Part shown: piece after piece, positions 41,757 to 61,260 of the stretch
Layout: each line of letters starts with the position of its first letter
Position numbering within the stretch: the first letter of the stretch is position 1
NCBI RefSeq assembly: GCF_002934265.1
Contig: NZ_PTIX01000005.1
Span: forward strand, 186,001 to 250,000
Direction of reading: 5' to 3'
DNA: 64,000 bases
Origin: Actinokineospora auranticolor
GTDB lineage: Bacteria > Actinomycetota > Actinomycetes > Mycobacteriales > Pseudonocardiaceae
Position numbers and translations under genes: made by a program
The notes under the pieces: generated by a model
What the model saw: the letters and a program-made list of their open reading frames with translations, nothing else
What the model was told of the DNA's origin: nothing
The model's database searches: none

Positions 41757-44700
41757 ATGAGAGCACCCCGCAGCGCGGACGTCGCCGTGGTCGGCGTGGC
41801 GTGCAGGCTGCCCGCCGCGCCCGACCCGGCGGCGTTCTGGCGGCTGCTGGCGCGCGGCGGCGACGCGGTGACCGAGGTCCCGGCGGGCCGCTGGCCCGAC
41901 GAGCGCGTGCTCGACCCGGCGGCGCACGAGCACGTGCGGCTGGGCGGTTTCCTCGACCGGGTAGCGGATTTCGACGCCGACTTCTTCGGCATCTCCCCGC
42001 GCGAGGCCGCCGCCATGGACCCGCAACACCGCCTCGCGCTGGAACTGGCCTGGGAAGCGCTGGAGGACGCGGGCATCCCGCCCAGGTCCACCGACGGCAC
42101 CGCCGTGCTCCTCGGCGCCATGTCCGACGACCACGCCCACCTGCTGCGCCAGGCGGCGGGCGGCAGCCTCACCGGCGCCCACCGCGGCGCGCTCGCCAAC
42201 CGCGTCTCCTACGCGCTCGGCCTCACCGGCCCCAGCCTCACCGTCGACTGTGGACAGTCGTCGTCGCTGGTCGCCGTGCACCTGGCCGGGGCGGAACTCG
42301 TCGCGGGCCGCGCGGACCTGGCCCTCGCCGGTGGCGTCAACCTCAACCTCTCCGCCGCGACGGCGTTGGGCGTGCACGAGTTCGGGGCGCTGTCGCCCGA
42401 CGGCCGCTGCCACACCTTCGACGCCCGCGCCAACGGCTACGTCCGCGGCGAGGGCGGCGCGGTCGTCGTGCTCAAACGGCTCGCCGACGCGCTGGCCGAC
42501 GGCGACCACGTCTACTGCGTGGTGCGCGGCGGCGCGGTCAACAACGACGGTGGCGGCGAGACCTACACCACCCCCGACGGCGCCGCCCAGCGCCGCCTGC
42601 TGCGCGCCGCGTGCGCCGCCGCCGACGTCGACCCCGCCGACCTCGACTTCGTCGAACTCCACGGCACCGGCACCCGCGTCGGCGACCCCGTCGAGGCCGG
42701 TGCCCTCGGCGCCGTCTACGGCCGGGCCGCCGGACGGCGCGCGCCGCTGCCGGTCGGGTCGGCCAAGACCAACGTCGGCCACCTCGAAGGCGCCGCGGGC
42801 ATCGTCGGCCTGCTCAAGGCCGCGCTCGCGCTCGACCGGAAAGCGCTGCCCCCCAGCCTGAACTTCCGCGACCCCAACCCGGCGATCGACCTCGACGCGC
42901 TCAACCTGACAGTCCACACCGGACTCGGCGCCCTGGACCGCCCGGTCCTCGCCGGTGTCAGCTCCTTCGGCATGGGCGGCACCAACTGCCACCTGGTCCT
43001 CGAATCCGCGCCGGAACCGCGACCCGTCGACACCCCGGACCTCCCGCTCACCCCGATCACGATCTCCGCCCACACCCCGCGAGCCCTGCGCGCCCAGGCC
43101 CGCGCCATCGCCGGAGCGGTCGAGTCCGGTGACCTGAACCGCGTCGCCGCCGCCCTCACCCACCGGCACACCTTCGACCACCGCGCGGTCGTCATCGCCG
43201 AATCCGGCGACGAAGCGGCCCGGCTCTTGAACGCCTTGGCCGACGGCCAGGACCATCCCGGTGTCACCACGGGCGAGGTCACCGGAGGCGGCCTGGCGTT
43301 CCTGTTCCCGGGCCAAGGCGCGCAACGCCCCGGCATGGGCCGCGAACCGCACGAACGCCTCCCCGCGTTCGCCGACGCCTTCGACGCCGTCGCAACGCAC
43401 CTGGACCCCCTGCTCGGCCGTTCCCTGCGCGACCTGGTTCTCGCGGGCACCGACCTCGACGACACCGCGCACACCCAACCCGCGCTGTTCGCCGTCGAGG
43501 TCGCCACCGCCGCCACCCTGCGCCACTTCGGGGTCGAACCGGACTACCTGATCGGCCACTCGATCGGCGAGATCGCCGCCGCGCACCTCGCCGGGGTGCT
43601 GTCCCTCCCCGACGCCTGCGCCCTGGTCGCCGCCCGGGGCCGGTTGATGGGCGCGCTACCCCGGGGTGGCGCGATGGCGGCCGTGCAGGCGTCGGAAGCG
43701 GAGGTCGCGGGCACCGGGGTGGACGTGGCGGCGGTCAACGCGCCGGATTCCGTGGTCGTCTCCGGGGCGGCCGACGCGGTGGCGCGGGTCGTGGCCGAGT
43801 TCGCCGCGCGTGGCCGCAAGACGACGACGTTGAAGGTCAGCCACGCCTTCCACTCCGCGCTCATGGACCCGATGCTGGCCGAGTTCGCCGAGGTCGCCGC
43901 CCGCCTCGACTACGCCGAGCCCGCGATCCCGGTCGTGTCGACCTCGCTCGGCCGCCTGGCCGCCCCCGGCGAGCTGAGCACCCCGGACCACTGGGTCCGC
44001 CACGCCCGCGACGCCGTCCGCTTCCACGACGGCCTCACCGCCCTGCGGCAGGCGGGCGTCACCAGGTTCGTCGAGGTCGGGCCGGGCGCCACCCTCACCG
44101 GCCTGGTCGGGTCCGATTCCGTCCGCGCCACCCCGCTGCGCGCCCCGGACGCCGAACTCCGGTCGACCCTGCGCGCCCTGGCCGACCTGCACGTCTCCGG
44201 CACGGACATCACCTGGCCCGCCCTCCTCGGCAAAGCCCGGACCCCGCTGCCCACCTACCCGTTCCAGCGCCGCACGCACTCCCTGTTCCACGACACACCA
44301 ACCGAAACCCCCAGCGAGGACACCGCGACGACTCTCCGCCCCGGGCAGGTCTTCGACGCCGTCCGCGCGCACGTCGCCCACGTCCTCGGCCACACCGACC
44401 CCGACGACGTCGACCCCCGCCGCCGGTTCCGCGACCTCGGCTTCGACTCGCTCGGCGCGGTGGAGCTGCGGGACCGGCTCGCCGACGCCACCGGCCTGGC
44501 GCTGCCGTCGTCGCTGCTCTACGACCACCCGACCCCGAACGCGGTCGCCGAACGCCTCGCCGTCCTGCTCGACGGCGCCCCGGAAGTCGTCGCGGCACCC
44601 GTGATGGCCGCCGACGACGACCCGGTGTGCGTGGTGGGCATGGCGTGCCGGTTGCCCGGCGGCGTGACCGGCCCGGACGACCTGTGGTCGCTGGTCGCGG

Positions 44701-47700
44701 CGGGCCGGGAGGGCATCGGCCCGTTCCCCACCGACCGGGGCTGGTCGGCGACCGGCGTCGGCGGGTTCCTCAACGGTGCCACCGACTTCGACGCGGACTT
44801 CTTCGAGATCTCCCCGCGCGAGGCCCTGGCCATGGACCCGCAGCAGCGCCTGGCACTGGAGTGCTCGTGGGAGGCGCTGGAACACGCGGGTATCGACCCG
44901 CTTTCCGTGCGCGGCACGGACACCGGCGTGTTCACCGGTGTCATGGGTCAGGACTACCTGGCGCCGCTCAACGACGTCACCGACGAGCAGCGCGGCCACG
45001 CCTTGACCGGCGGCTCGCCGAGCGTGGTCTCCGGCCGCGTCGCCTACGCCCTGGGCACCGAGGGCCCGGCGGTGTCGGTGGACACCGCGTGCTCGTCGTC
45101 GCTGGTCGCGCTGCACTGGGCCGCGCAGGCGCTGCGCCGGGGCGAGTGCTCCCTGGCCCTCGCGGGCGGTGTCACCGTGATGTCCACCCCGGGCATGTTC
45201 GTCGAGTTCGGCCGCCAGGGCGGACTGGCCGCCGACGGGCGCTGCAAGGCGTTCTCCGACGACGCCGACGGGACCGGCTGGTCCGAGGGCGTCGGCGTGC
45301 TGGTGCTGGAACGGCTGTCGGACGCGCGCGCCAACGGGCACGAGGTCCTCGCGGTCGTGCGCGGGTCGGCGGTGAACTCCGACGGCGCGTCGAACGGCCT
45401 GACGGCGCCGAACGGCCCGTCACAGGAACGCGTGATCCGCCGGGCTCTAGCCGATGCAGGACTCGTTGCGTCCGATGTGGACGCTGTGGAGGCGCACGGC
45501 ACCGGCACGCGGCTGGGCGACCCGATCGAGGCCGGGGCCCTGCTCGCCACCTACGGTCGCGACCGCGCCGGTCAGCCGCTGTGGTTGGGGTCGCTCAAGT
45601 CGAACATCGGGCACGCGCAGGCGGCGGCCGGGGTCGCGGGCGTGATCAAGGTGATCCAGGCGATGCGGCACGGCGTCCTGCCCCGCACCCTGCACGCCGA
45701 CACCCCCACCTCGCACGTCGAGTGGTCCGGCGTCAAACTCCTGCGCGCCGAGGTGCCGTGGGACTTCGGCCGCCCGCGCCGCGCCGGGGTGTCCTCGTTC
45801 GGGATCAGCGGCACCAACGCGCACCTCATCCTCGAGGAAGCCCCGGTGAGTCCGCCGCGGCCCGAACCGGTGGTGGCGACCGTGCCCTGGGTACTCGCCG
45901 CCCGTGACAGCGCGGCGCTCGATACCCAGATCTCCCGCCTGACAGCGACCACCGGTTCCCCGGTCGACCTCGGCTGGTCCTTGGCCACGACCCGCGCGGC
46001 GCTGGACGAGCGAGCCGTGCTCATCGGCACCGACGACTTCCGCGCCGCCACACCGATTCGCGGGCGCGCTACTGGCACCGCCAGGTTCGCGTTGCTGTTC
46101 CCCGGGCAGGGTGCGCAGCGGGCCGGGATGGGCTCACGGCTGGCCGAGCGGTTCCCGGTCTTCGCCGAGCACCTCGCCGAGATCCGTTCCCACTTCGCCC
46201 CCGGACTCGCCGAGGTCACCGCAACCGGCCACGGCCTCGCCGACACCCGAAACACCCAGGCCGCGCTCTTCGCCCACCAGGTCGCGCTGGCTCGGCTGCT
46301 GGAATCCTGGGGTGTCCGGCCCGATGTCCTCATCGGACACTCCATCGGCGAGATCGCCGCCGCCCACGTGGCGGGCGTCTGGTCACTCGCGGACGCGTGC
46401 GCGCTGGTCTCCGCGCGCGGGCGGCTCATGGGGGAGCTGCCGCCCGGCGGGGCGATGGTGTCGGTGGCGGCGACCGAGGACGAGGTGGCGCCCCAACTCA
46501 CCCCGCTCGTCGCGATCGCCGCCGTCAACGGCCCCGGCGCCGTTGTCCTCTCCGGCGCGGAGGACGAGGTGCTCGCGCTGGCCGCGCACTGGACGCGGCG
46601 GGGCCGCCGGACCAAGCGGCTCACCGTGTCCCACGCGTTCCACTCGCCGCTGGTGGACCCGATCTTGGCCGAGTTCCGCGCGGTCGCCCGGGATCTGACC
46701 TACCGGACTCCGCGAATCCCGATCGTCTCGAACGTCACCGGCCGGTTGGCCACCGACGAGCTGGTGGACCCGGAGTACTGGGTCCGGCACGTGCGCGAAC
46801 CGGTTCGGTTCGCCGACGGTGTGGCCGCGCTCGGGGTCGACGCGGTCGCGGAACTGGGCCCGCGCGCGGTGCTCAGCGGCGCGCTGGCCGACCTTGCCCC
46901 CGCGCCGCTGGTCCGGGACTCCCTCGACGAGGACGCCGCCGTGCTCACCGGCGTGGGCAGGCTCTGGGTGCGGGGCGTGGCCGTCGACTGGGCGCGGGTG
47001 TTCGACGGGCTCGGCGCGCACCGCGTGGCCCTGCCGACGTATCCCTTCCAGCGCAACAGGTTCTGGCCGGGTGACGACGTGGACGCGTGGCGCCACGAGG
47101 TCACCTGGGAACCGATCGACCTGCCCGCCGGACGCCTGGCCGGGGCGTGGGCGGTCGTCGCGGGCACGGGCTGCCCGCCGGAGTGGGCCGCCCGGCTGCG
47201 CGCCGAGCTGGCCGAACGCGGAGCCGCGGTCGTCGACCCGGACGCCGACGGGGTGACCGGTGTGGTCGCGCTGCTCGGCTGGCACGAGTCCGATGTGGAC
47301 GGTCTATGGGAGTTGGCCGCGCTCGTGCGTGGGCTCGACGCGCCGCTGTGGTGCGTGACCCGGGGCGAGTCGCCGGTCTCGGCGGGGCTGCGGGGACTCG
47401 GACGGGTCGCCGCGCTGGAACTCGGGGCCGCCTGGGGCGGTCTGGTCGACGTGGCCGACGACGACTGCCTGCCCCGGGTCGTCGACGTCCTGGCCGCTGG
47501 GAAGTCCGAGGTGTCGGTGCGGTCCTCCGGCGCGTTCACCCGTCGACTCGTGCGCGCGGCCCCGGCCCAGGCGCCGCCGGACCTCACGGGCGGAACCGTG
47601 CTGGTGACCGGCGGAACCGGCGCGCTCGGCCGCCACCTCGCCCGCTGGCTGCTGGACCGGGGCGCCGCACGGGTCGTTCTGGCCAGTCGACGCGGCGTGC

Positions 47701-50700
47701 TCACCGACCCCATCCCCGGCGTCGAGGCCGCCACCTGCGACGTCACCGACCCGGACGCCGTCCAGCGGCTCGTCGACGACCTCGGAACCGGGCTGCGCGG
47801 TGTCGTGCACGCCGCCGGAGTACTGCGCGACGGCACACTCGCCAACCTCACCCGCGACGACTTCGACGAGGTCGTGCGCGTGAAGGCCGTCGGCGGTCGG
47901 AACCTGCACGAGGCCACCCGAGACCACGACCTCGACCTGTTCCTGGTGTTCTCCTCCATCGTCGGGGTCATCGGCAACGGCGGCCAAGCCGCCTACGCCG
48001 CGGGCAACGCCTACCTCGACGGCCTCATCGCCCACCGCCGCGCCCGCGGCCTCCCCGGTACCGCCATCGCCTGGGGCCCCTGGGCGGGGGAGGGCATGGC
48101 CGCCGCCGACGCCGTGGCCCGCCGCTTCCGCCGCGACGGCATCACCCCCATGGCCCCCGACTCCGCCCTGCGCGCCCTCGACCGCGCCTTCGGCCCCGCG
48201 CTGACCGTGATCGCCGACGTCGACCAAGCACGCCTCACCACGTCCCCCACCGCCTCCCTGACCGGCAGGCTGGCCGACGCGCCGGACGGCGAGCGCCGCC
48301 GGATCGTCGCCGAGATCGTGCGCGACCAGGCCGCCGCCGTCCTCGGCCACGGCTCCGTGGACCCGATCCGCCCGTTCAAGGAACTCGGCTTCGACTCCCT
48401 CACCGCTGTCGAGTTCCGCACCGCCCTGTCCGCCGCCACCGGACTCAACCTGGCCGCGACCCTCGTCTACGACCACCCCACCCCCGAGGCCGCTGCCGAC
48501 CACCTCCTCGCCCTGCTCGCCGACACCGAACCCGAGCGCGTCGAGGTCCGGGCCGCCGCCGACGAACCGGTCGCGATCGTCGGCATGGCCTGCCGCCTGC
48601 CCGGCGGGATCACCTCGCCGGACGACCTGTGGGACCTGGTCGCCGCGGGCGGCGAGGGCATCGGCCCGTACCCGACCGACCGCGGCTGGGACCCGGCCCT
48701 GACCGGCGCGGGCGGCTTCCTGCACGACGCGGCCGAGTTCGACGCCGGGTTCTTCGGGATCTCGCCGCGCGAGGCCCGGGCCATGGACCCGCAGCAGCGG
48801 CTCGTGCTGGAGTGCGCGTGGGAGGCCCTGGAGCGCGCGCACGTCGACCCGGGGTCGCTGCGCGGCACCCCGACCGGCGTCTACCTCGGGGTCAGCCACC
48901 AGGACTACGGGCCCCGCGCGCACGAGCCCGCCGCCGACGCCGAGGGCTACCTGCTCACCGGCTCCGCGCCCAGCGTCGTCTCCGGCCGCGTCGCCTACAC
49001 GCTCGGCACCGAGGGCCCGGCGGTGTCGGTGGACACGGCGTGCTCGTCGTCGCTGGTCGCGTTGCACATGGCGGTGCAGGCGCTGCGGCGCGGCGAATGC
49101 TCGCTGGCGTTGACCGGCGGTGTCACCGTGATGTCGAACCCGGGCGCTTTCGTGGAGTTCGCGCGCCAGGGCGGGCTGGCGCCGGACGGGCGGTGCCGGG
49201 CGTTCTCCGACGCCGCCGACGGGACCGGCTGGTCCGAGGGCGTGGGCGTGCTCGTCGTCGAACGGCTCTCGGACGCGCTCCGGGCCGGTCACCGGGTGTT
49301 GGCGGTGGTGCGGGGTTCGGCGGTGAACTCCGACGGCGCGTCGAACGGCCTGACCGCGCCGAACGGCCCGTCGCAGGAGCGCGTGATCCGGCGGGCCTTG
49401 GCCGACGCGGGACTCGCGGCGTCCGATGTGGACGCTGTGGAGGCGCACGGAACCGGGACGCGGCTCGGGGATCCGATCGAGGCCGGGGCGCTGCTGGCCA
49501 CCTACGGCCGCGAGCACGGCGACCGGCCGCTGTGGTTGGGGTCGCTGAAGTCGAACATCGGGCACGCGCAGGCGGCGGCCGGGGTCGCGGGCGTGATCAA
49601 GATGGTGCAGGCGATGCGGCACGGCGTCCTGCCCCGCACCCTGCACGCCGAGAAGCCCTCCGCGCACATCGACTGGTCCCGGGGCGGGATCTCCCTGCTG
49701 GACACCGAGGTGCCGTGGGAGTTCGACGGTCCGCGCCGGGCCGGGGTGTCGTCGTTCGGCATCAGCGGCACCAACGCCCACGTGCTCCTCGAACAGGCGC
49801 CTGCCGTCGATGAGTCCACTGTGGAGGAAGTGGGTATCCTGCCCTGGCCGGTCTCGGCAGCCGACCCGACGGCGTTGCGGGAGCTGGCCACCGGGCTCGC
49901 CGACTCGGCGGCCGGAGTGGCCGAAGGCGCGTGGACGCTGGCCAGGTCCCGCGCCGGACTGCCGCGCCGCGCGGTCGTGCTCGGCGCGGACCGCGACGAC
50001 CTCACCCGTGGACTACGGGCACTGGCGGCGGGCCGGACCACCGACTCGGTGATCACCGCCGACGAGCCGCTGCCCGGCGGCACCGCGTTCCTGTTCTCCG
50101 GCCAGGGCTCGCAGCGGACGGGCATGGGCCAGGAACTACGCGCCCGGTTCCCCGTCTTCGCCGCGGCCTTCGACGAGGTGTGCGGGAAGTTCGCGATCCC
50201 GGTCGCCGACGCCGTGGCCTCGGGCGAACGGCTCGACGACACCGAGTACACCCAGGCCGCCCTGTTCGCCTTCGAGGTCGCGCTGCACCGGCTGCTCGAC
50301 TCGTGGGGAATCCGCCCCGATGTCCTCCTGGGACACTCGATCGGCGAGGTCGTGGCCGCCTACGTGGCCGGGGTGTGGTCCCTCGACGACGCGTGCGCGC
50401 TGGTCGCCGCGCGCGGGCGGCTGATGGGGGCGCTCCCGGCGGGCGGCGCGATGGTCGCCGTCGAGGCGGGCGAGGACGAGGTCACGCCGCTGCTGACCGA
50501 CGGGGTGTCGATCGCGGCGGTCAACGGGCCGCGCGCGGTCGTCGTGTCCGGTGTCGAGGCCGAGGTGGACGCCGTCGTCGCCGCGCTCACCGGGCGGCGC
50601 GCGAAGCGGCTGCCGGTCAGCCACGCCTTCCACTCGCCGCTCATGGACCCGATGCTCGACGAGTTCCGCGCGGTCGCCGAGCGCCTCACCTACCACCCAC

Positions 50701-52712
50701 CCACACTCGCCGTGCTGTCGAACGTCACCGGTGACCTCGCCGACCTGACCGACCCCGACTACTGGGTCCGGCACGTCCGCGCCGCCGTCCGCTTCGCCGA
50801 TGGCGTTTCCGGGCTCCTGGACCGGGGCGTCACCCGCGTCATCGAGGTGGGCGCCGACGCCGTCCTCACCCCGGCCGTCGCCTCCGCTGCCGACCGGCCG
50901 CTGCTGGTCACGCCCGCGCAGCGCCGGTCCCGCCCCGAGGTGACCGCCGTCCTGACGGCCGCCGCCGCGCTCCACGTGCACGGCGCCGACGTCGACTGGA
51001 CCGCCGTGATCACCGCCGACGGCACCCGACCCCACCCAGTCGACCTGCCCACGTACCCCTTCCAGCGCGAACGCTTCTGGCTCGACACCCCCACCGCCAC
51101 CACCCAGACCCCGATCCTCACGGTCGACTGGCAGCCGGTGGCGCTCGACCCCCGCGCAAGCGCCGGGCACACCGAGATCCTGCGCCCCCGGGACGTCACC
51201 CACGCCCTGGAACGGCTGCGGGACCTGCTCACCTCGTCCACCGCGCGGATCGTCGTCCTCCTCGACGGCGCGGACACCGACCCGGACCAGGCCGCCGTCG
51301 TCGGACTGGTCCGCGCCGCCCAGTCCGAGCACCCCGGCCGCGTCCTGCTGGCCGACGCCCCGCACCCGCCGCCGGACCTCACCACCACCGAGACCCACCT
51401 GGCCCTGCGCGACGGCCGCTGGCTGGCCCCGCGCCTCGTCCAGGCCCGACCGGGCACCCCCGGCACCCCGTGGGAACAGGGCGGCACGGTCCTCATCACC
51501 GGCGGCACCGGCGCGCTCGGCCGCGAGTTCGCCCGCCACCTCGCCCGCACCCACGGCGTCCGGCGCCTCCTGCTCCTCAGCCGGAGCGGCACCCCCGACC
51601 CGACCGCCGAACTCGCCGAACTCGGGTGCGCCGCCGAGGTCGTGGCCTGCGACGCCGCCGACCGCGCCGTGCTCGCCGCGGTGCTCGCGGCGATCCCGGC
51701 CGAGTACCCGCTGACCGGGGTCCTGCACGCCGCCGGGGTGCTCGACGACGGCGTGCTCACCGGGCTCACCCCGGAGCGGCTGGACCGGGTCCTGCGCGCC
51801 AAAGCCGTGGTCGCGGCCAACCTCGACGAGCTGACCCGGGACCTACCGGTGTCCAAGTTCGTCCTGTGCTCCGGTTTCACGGGCCTGGTCGGCGGCCCCG
51901 GACAGGCCAACTACGCCGCCGCCAACGCCTACGTCGACGCGCTCGCCGCCCGCCGCCGCGCCGAGGGGCGTCCCGCGCTCGCCCTCGCCTGGGGACTCTG
52001 GCAGGCGGGCATGGGGGACCGGCTCGACGACAACGACCGGCGCAGGCTCGCCCGTTTCGGCGTCGTCCCCATGGCCGCCGCCGACTGCCTGCGGCTGTTC
52101 GACCGCTGCCAGGACACCGACCACGCGCTGCTGGTCCCCGCCGCGCTCGACCTCACCGGCCCGGACGTCGTGCCGCACCCGCTGTTCGCCCGCCTCGCCC
52201 CACGGCCGGTCGTCGTCGAGGACCGGCTGGCCGGGCTCGCGGGGCTCACCGGGGACGACCGGCGCGCCCACCTGCTGCGGCTCGTCCTCGACGTGGCCGC
52301 CGCCGTCCTCGGCCACGGCGACCGCGACGCCGTCGCGCCCCGCACCGGGTTCCTCGACCAGGGCTTCGACTCGCTCACCGCCGTCGAGTTCCGGCAGCGG
52401 CTGGGCACCGCGGTCGGCCGGACCCTGACCACCACGCTGGTCTTCGACCACCCGTCCCCGGGCGCCGTCGCCGACCACCTGGCCACCGACGTGTTCCCGG
52501 CCGCCGACCCGGTCGCGGCCGCGGTGGCCGACCTCGACGCCCTGGTCGACGGCCTCCCCGGCGCCGACCGCGACGCCCTCGCAGGCAGGCTGCGCGGCCT
52601 GCTCGACCGGCTCGCGCCACCACCGGGCGCCGACGGTGTGGACGACCTGCTGGTCACCGCGGACGACGACGAGATCTTCGCCTTCATCGACAACGAGCTC
52701 GGCACGGCCTAG
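41757..52712 (+). CDS. Type I modular PKS: KSQ loading module plus extension modules 1 and 2
   Basis: This protein of about 3651 residues reads KSQ-AT-ACP, KS-AT-KR-ACP, KS-AT-KR-ACP. Residue numbers are approximate. The loading KS has VDCGQSSSL with Gln (167) for the active Cys, a decarboxylating KSQ. All three ATs are malonyl-type (GHSIGE; HAFH at 696, 1626, 2956). KS1 and KS2 have TACSSSL (Cys 1112, 2429). KR1 (from about 1950, TGGTGALG) has FSS, Tyr 2080 and GVLRDG, probably B-type. KR2 has LDD (B-type), but its motif reads CSGFTG, so the catalytic Ser (3373) is Gly. ACP serines in GFDSL lie at about 898, 2214 and 3539. No DH or ER is present. The C-terminus ([14 protein letters not shown]) is a docking helix. 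Acetate from malonyl-CoA should start the chain. GTG 41748 is an alternative start. It leads the operon. Confidence 0.95.
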   Translation: MRAPRSADVAVVGVACRLPAAPDPAAFWRLLARGGDAVTEVPAGRWPDERVLDPAAHEHVRLGGFLDRVADFDADFFGISPREAAAMDPQHRLALELAWEALEDAGIPPRSTDGTAVLLGAMSDDHAHLLRQAAGGSLTGAHRGALANRVSYALGLTGPSLTVDCGQSSSLVAVHLAGAELVAGRADLALAGGVNLNLSAATALGVHEFGALSPDGRCHTFDARANGYVRGEGGAVVVLKRLADALADGDHVYCVVRGGAVNNDGGGETYTTPDGAAQRRLLRAACAAADVDPADLDFVELHGTGTRVGDPVEAGALGAVYGRAAGRRAPLPVGSAKTNVGHLEGAAGIVGLLKAALALDRKALPPSLNFRDPNPAIDLDALNLTVHTGLGALDRPVLAGVSSFGMGGTNCHLVLESAPEPRPVDTPDLPLTPITISAHTPRALRAQARAIAGAVESGDLNRVAAALTHRHTFDHRAVVIAESGDEAARLLNALADGQDHPGVTTGEVTGGGLAFLFPGQGAQRPGMGREPHERLPAFADAFDAVATHLDPLLGRSLRDLVLAGTDLDDTAHTQPALFAVEVATAATLRHFGVEPDYLIGHSIGEIAAAHLAGVLSLPDACALVAARGRLMGALPRGGAMAAVQASEAEVAGTGVDVAAVNAPDSVVVSGAADAVARVVAEFAARGRKTTTLKVSHAFHSALMDPMLAEFAEVAARLDYAEPAIPVVSTSLGRLAAPGELSTPDHWVRHARDAVRFHDGLTALRQAGVTRFVEVGPGATLTGLVGSDSVRATPLRAPDAELRSTLRALADLHVSGTDITWPALLGKARTPLPTYPFQRRTHSLFHDTPTETPSEDTATTLRPGQVFDAVRAHVAHVLGHTDPDDVDPRRRFRDLGFDSLGAVELRDRLADATGLALPSSLLYDHPTPNAVAERLAVLLDGAPEVVAAPVMAADDDPVCVVGMACRLPGGVTGPDDLWSLVAAGREGIGPFPTDRGWSATGVGGFLNGATDFDADFFEISPREALAMDPQQRLALECSWEALEHAGIDPLSVRGTDTGVFTGVMGQDYLAPLNDVTDEQRGHALTGGSPSVVSGRVAYALGTEGPAVSVDTACSSSLVALHWAAQALRRGECSLALAGGVTVMSTPGMFVEFGRQGGLAADGRCKAFSDDADGTGWSEGVGVLVLERLSDARANGHEVLAVVRGSAVNSDGASNGLTAPNGPSQERVIRRALADAGLVASDVDAVEAHGTGTRLGDPIEAGALLATYGRDRAGQPLWLGSLKSNIGHAQAAAGVAGVIKVIQAMRHGVLPRTLHADTPTSHVEWSGVKLLRAEVPWDFGRPRRAGVSSFGISGTNAHLILEEAPVSPPRPEPVVATVPWVLAARDSAALDTQISRLTATTGSPVDLGWSLATTRAALDERAVLIGTDDFRAATPIRGRATGTARFALLFPGQGAQRAGMGSRLAERFPVFAEHLAEIRSHFAPGLAEVTATGHGLADTRNTQAALFAHQVALARLLESWGVRPDVLIGHSIGEIAAAHVAGVWSLADACALVSARGRLMGELPPGGAMVSVAATEDEVAPQLTPLVAIAAVNGPGAVVLSGAEDEVLALAAHWTRRGRRTKRLTVSHAFHSPLVDPILAEFRAVARDLTYRTPRIPIVSNVTGRLATDELVDPEYWVRHVREPVRFADGVAALGVDAVAELGPRAVLSGALADLAPAPLVRDSLDEDAAVLTGVGRLWVRGVAVDWARVFDGLGAHRVALPTYPFQRNRFWPGDDVDAWRHEVTWEPIDLPAGRLAGAWAVVAGTGCPPEWAARLRAELAERGAAVVDPDADGVTGVVALLGWHESDVDGLWELAALVRGLDAPLWCVTRGESPVSAGLRGLGRVAALELGAAWGGLVDVADDDCLPRVVDVLAAGKSEVSVRSSGAFTRRLVRAAPAQAPPDLTGGTVLVTGGTGALGRHLARWLLDRGAARVVLASRRGVLTDPIPGVEAATCDVTDPDAVQRLVDDLGTGLRGVVHAAGVLRDGTLANLTRDDFDEVVRVKAVGGRNLHEATRDHDLDLFLVFSSIVGVIGNGGQAAYAAGNAYLDGLIAHRRARGLPGTAIAWGPWAGEGMAAADAVARRFRRDGITPMAPDSALRALDRAFGPALTVIADVDQARLTTSPTASLTGRLADAPDGERRRIVAEIVRDQAAAVLGHGSVDPIRPFKELGFDSLTAVEFRTALSAATGLNLAATLVYDHPTPEAAADHLLALLADTEPERVEVRAAADEPVAIVGMACRLPGGITSPDDLWDLVAAGGEGIGPYPTDRGWDPALTGAGGFLHDAAEFDAGFFGISPREARAMDPQQRLVLECAWEALERAHVDPGSLRGTPTGVYLGVSHQDYGPRAHEPAADAEGYLLTGSAPSVVSGRVAYTLGTEGPAVSVDTACSSSLVALHMAVQALRRGECSLALTGGVTVMSNPGAFVEFARQGGLAPDGRCRAFSDAADGTGWSEGVGVLVVERLSDALRAGHRVLAVVRGSAVNSDGASNGLTAPNGPSQERVIRRALADAGLAASDVDAVEAHGTGTRLGDPIEAGALLATYGREHGDRPLWLGSLKSNIGHAQAAAGVAGVIKMVQAMRHGVLPRTLHAEKPSAHIDWSRGGISLLDTEVPWEFDGPRRAGVSSFGISGTNAHVLLEQAPAVDESTVEEVGILPWPVSAADPTALRELATGLADSAAGVAEGAWTLARSRAGLPRRAVVLGADRDDLTRGLRALAAGRTTDSVITADEPLPGGTAFLFSGQGSQRTGMGQELRARFPVFAAAFDEVCGKFAIPVADAVASGERLDDTEYTQAALFAFEVALHRLLDSWGIRPDVLLGHSIGEVVAAYVAGVWSLDDACALVAARGRLMGALPAGGAMVAVEAGEDEVTPLLTDGVSIAAVNGPRAVVVSGVEAEVDAVVAALTGRRAKRLPVSHAFHSPLMDPMLDEFRAVAERLTYHPPTLAVLSNVTGDLADLTDPDYWVRHVRAAVRFADGVSGLLDRGVTRVIEVGADAVLTPAVASAADRPLLVTPAQRRSRPEVTAVLTAAAALHVHGADVDWTAVITADGTRPHPVDLPTYPFQRERFWLDTPTATTQTPILTVDWQPVALDPRASAGHTEILRPRDVTHALERLRDLLTSSTARIVVLLDGADTDPDQAAVVGLVRAAQSEHPGRVLLADAPHPPPDLTTTETHLALRDGRWLAPRLVQARPGTPGTPWEQGGTVLITGGTGALGREFARHLARTHGVRRLLLLSRSGTPDPTAELAELGCAAEVVACDAADRAVLAAVLAAIPAEYPLTGVLHAAGVLDDGVLTGLTPERLDRVLRAKAVVAANLDELTRDLPVSKFVLCSGFTGLVGGPGQANYAAANAYVDALAARRRAEGRPALALAWGLWQAGMGDRLDDNDRRRLARFGVVPMAAADCLRLFDRCQDTDHALLVPAALDLTGPDVVPHPLFARLAPRPVVVEDRLAGLAGLTGDDRRAHLLRLVLDVAAAVLGHGDRDAVAPRTGFLDQGFDSLTAVEFRQRLGTAVGRTLTTTLVFDHPSPGAVADHLATDVFPAADPVAAAVADLDALVDGLPGADRDALAGRLRGLLDRLAPPPGADGVDDLLVTADDDEIFAFIDNELGTA

Positions 52713-52731
52713 CGGGGCGGGAAGGACACCA

Positions 52732-61256
<8,525 letters not shown>

Positions 61257-61260
<4 letters not shown>

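Noticed and set aside
41004..43586. 860-codon minus-strand frame spanning the start of the PKS and the first glycosyltransferase
   Set aside because: It crosses the divergent promoter region and overlaps real domains on both sides in other frames. No recognisable protein content.
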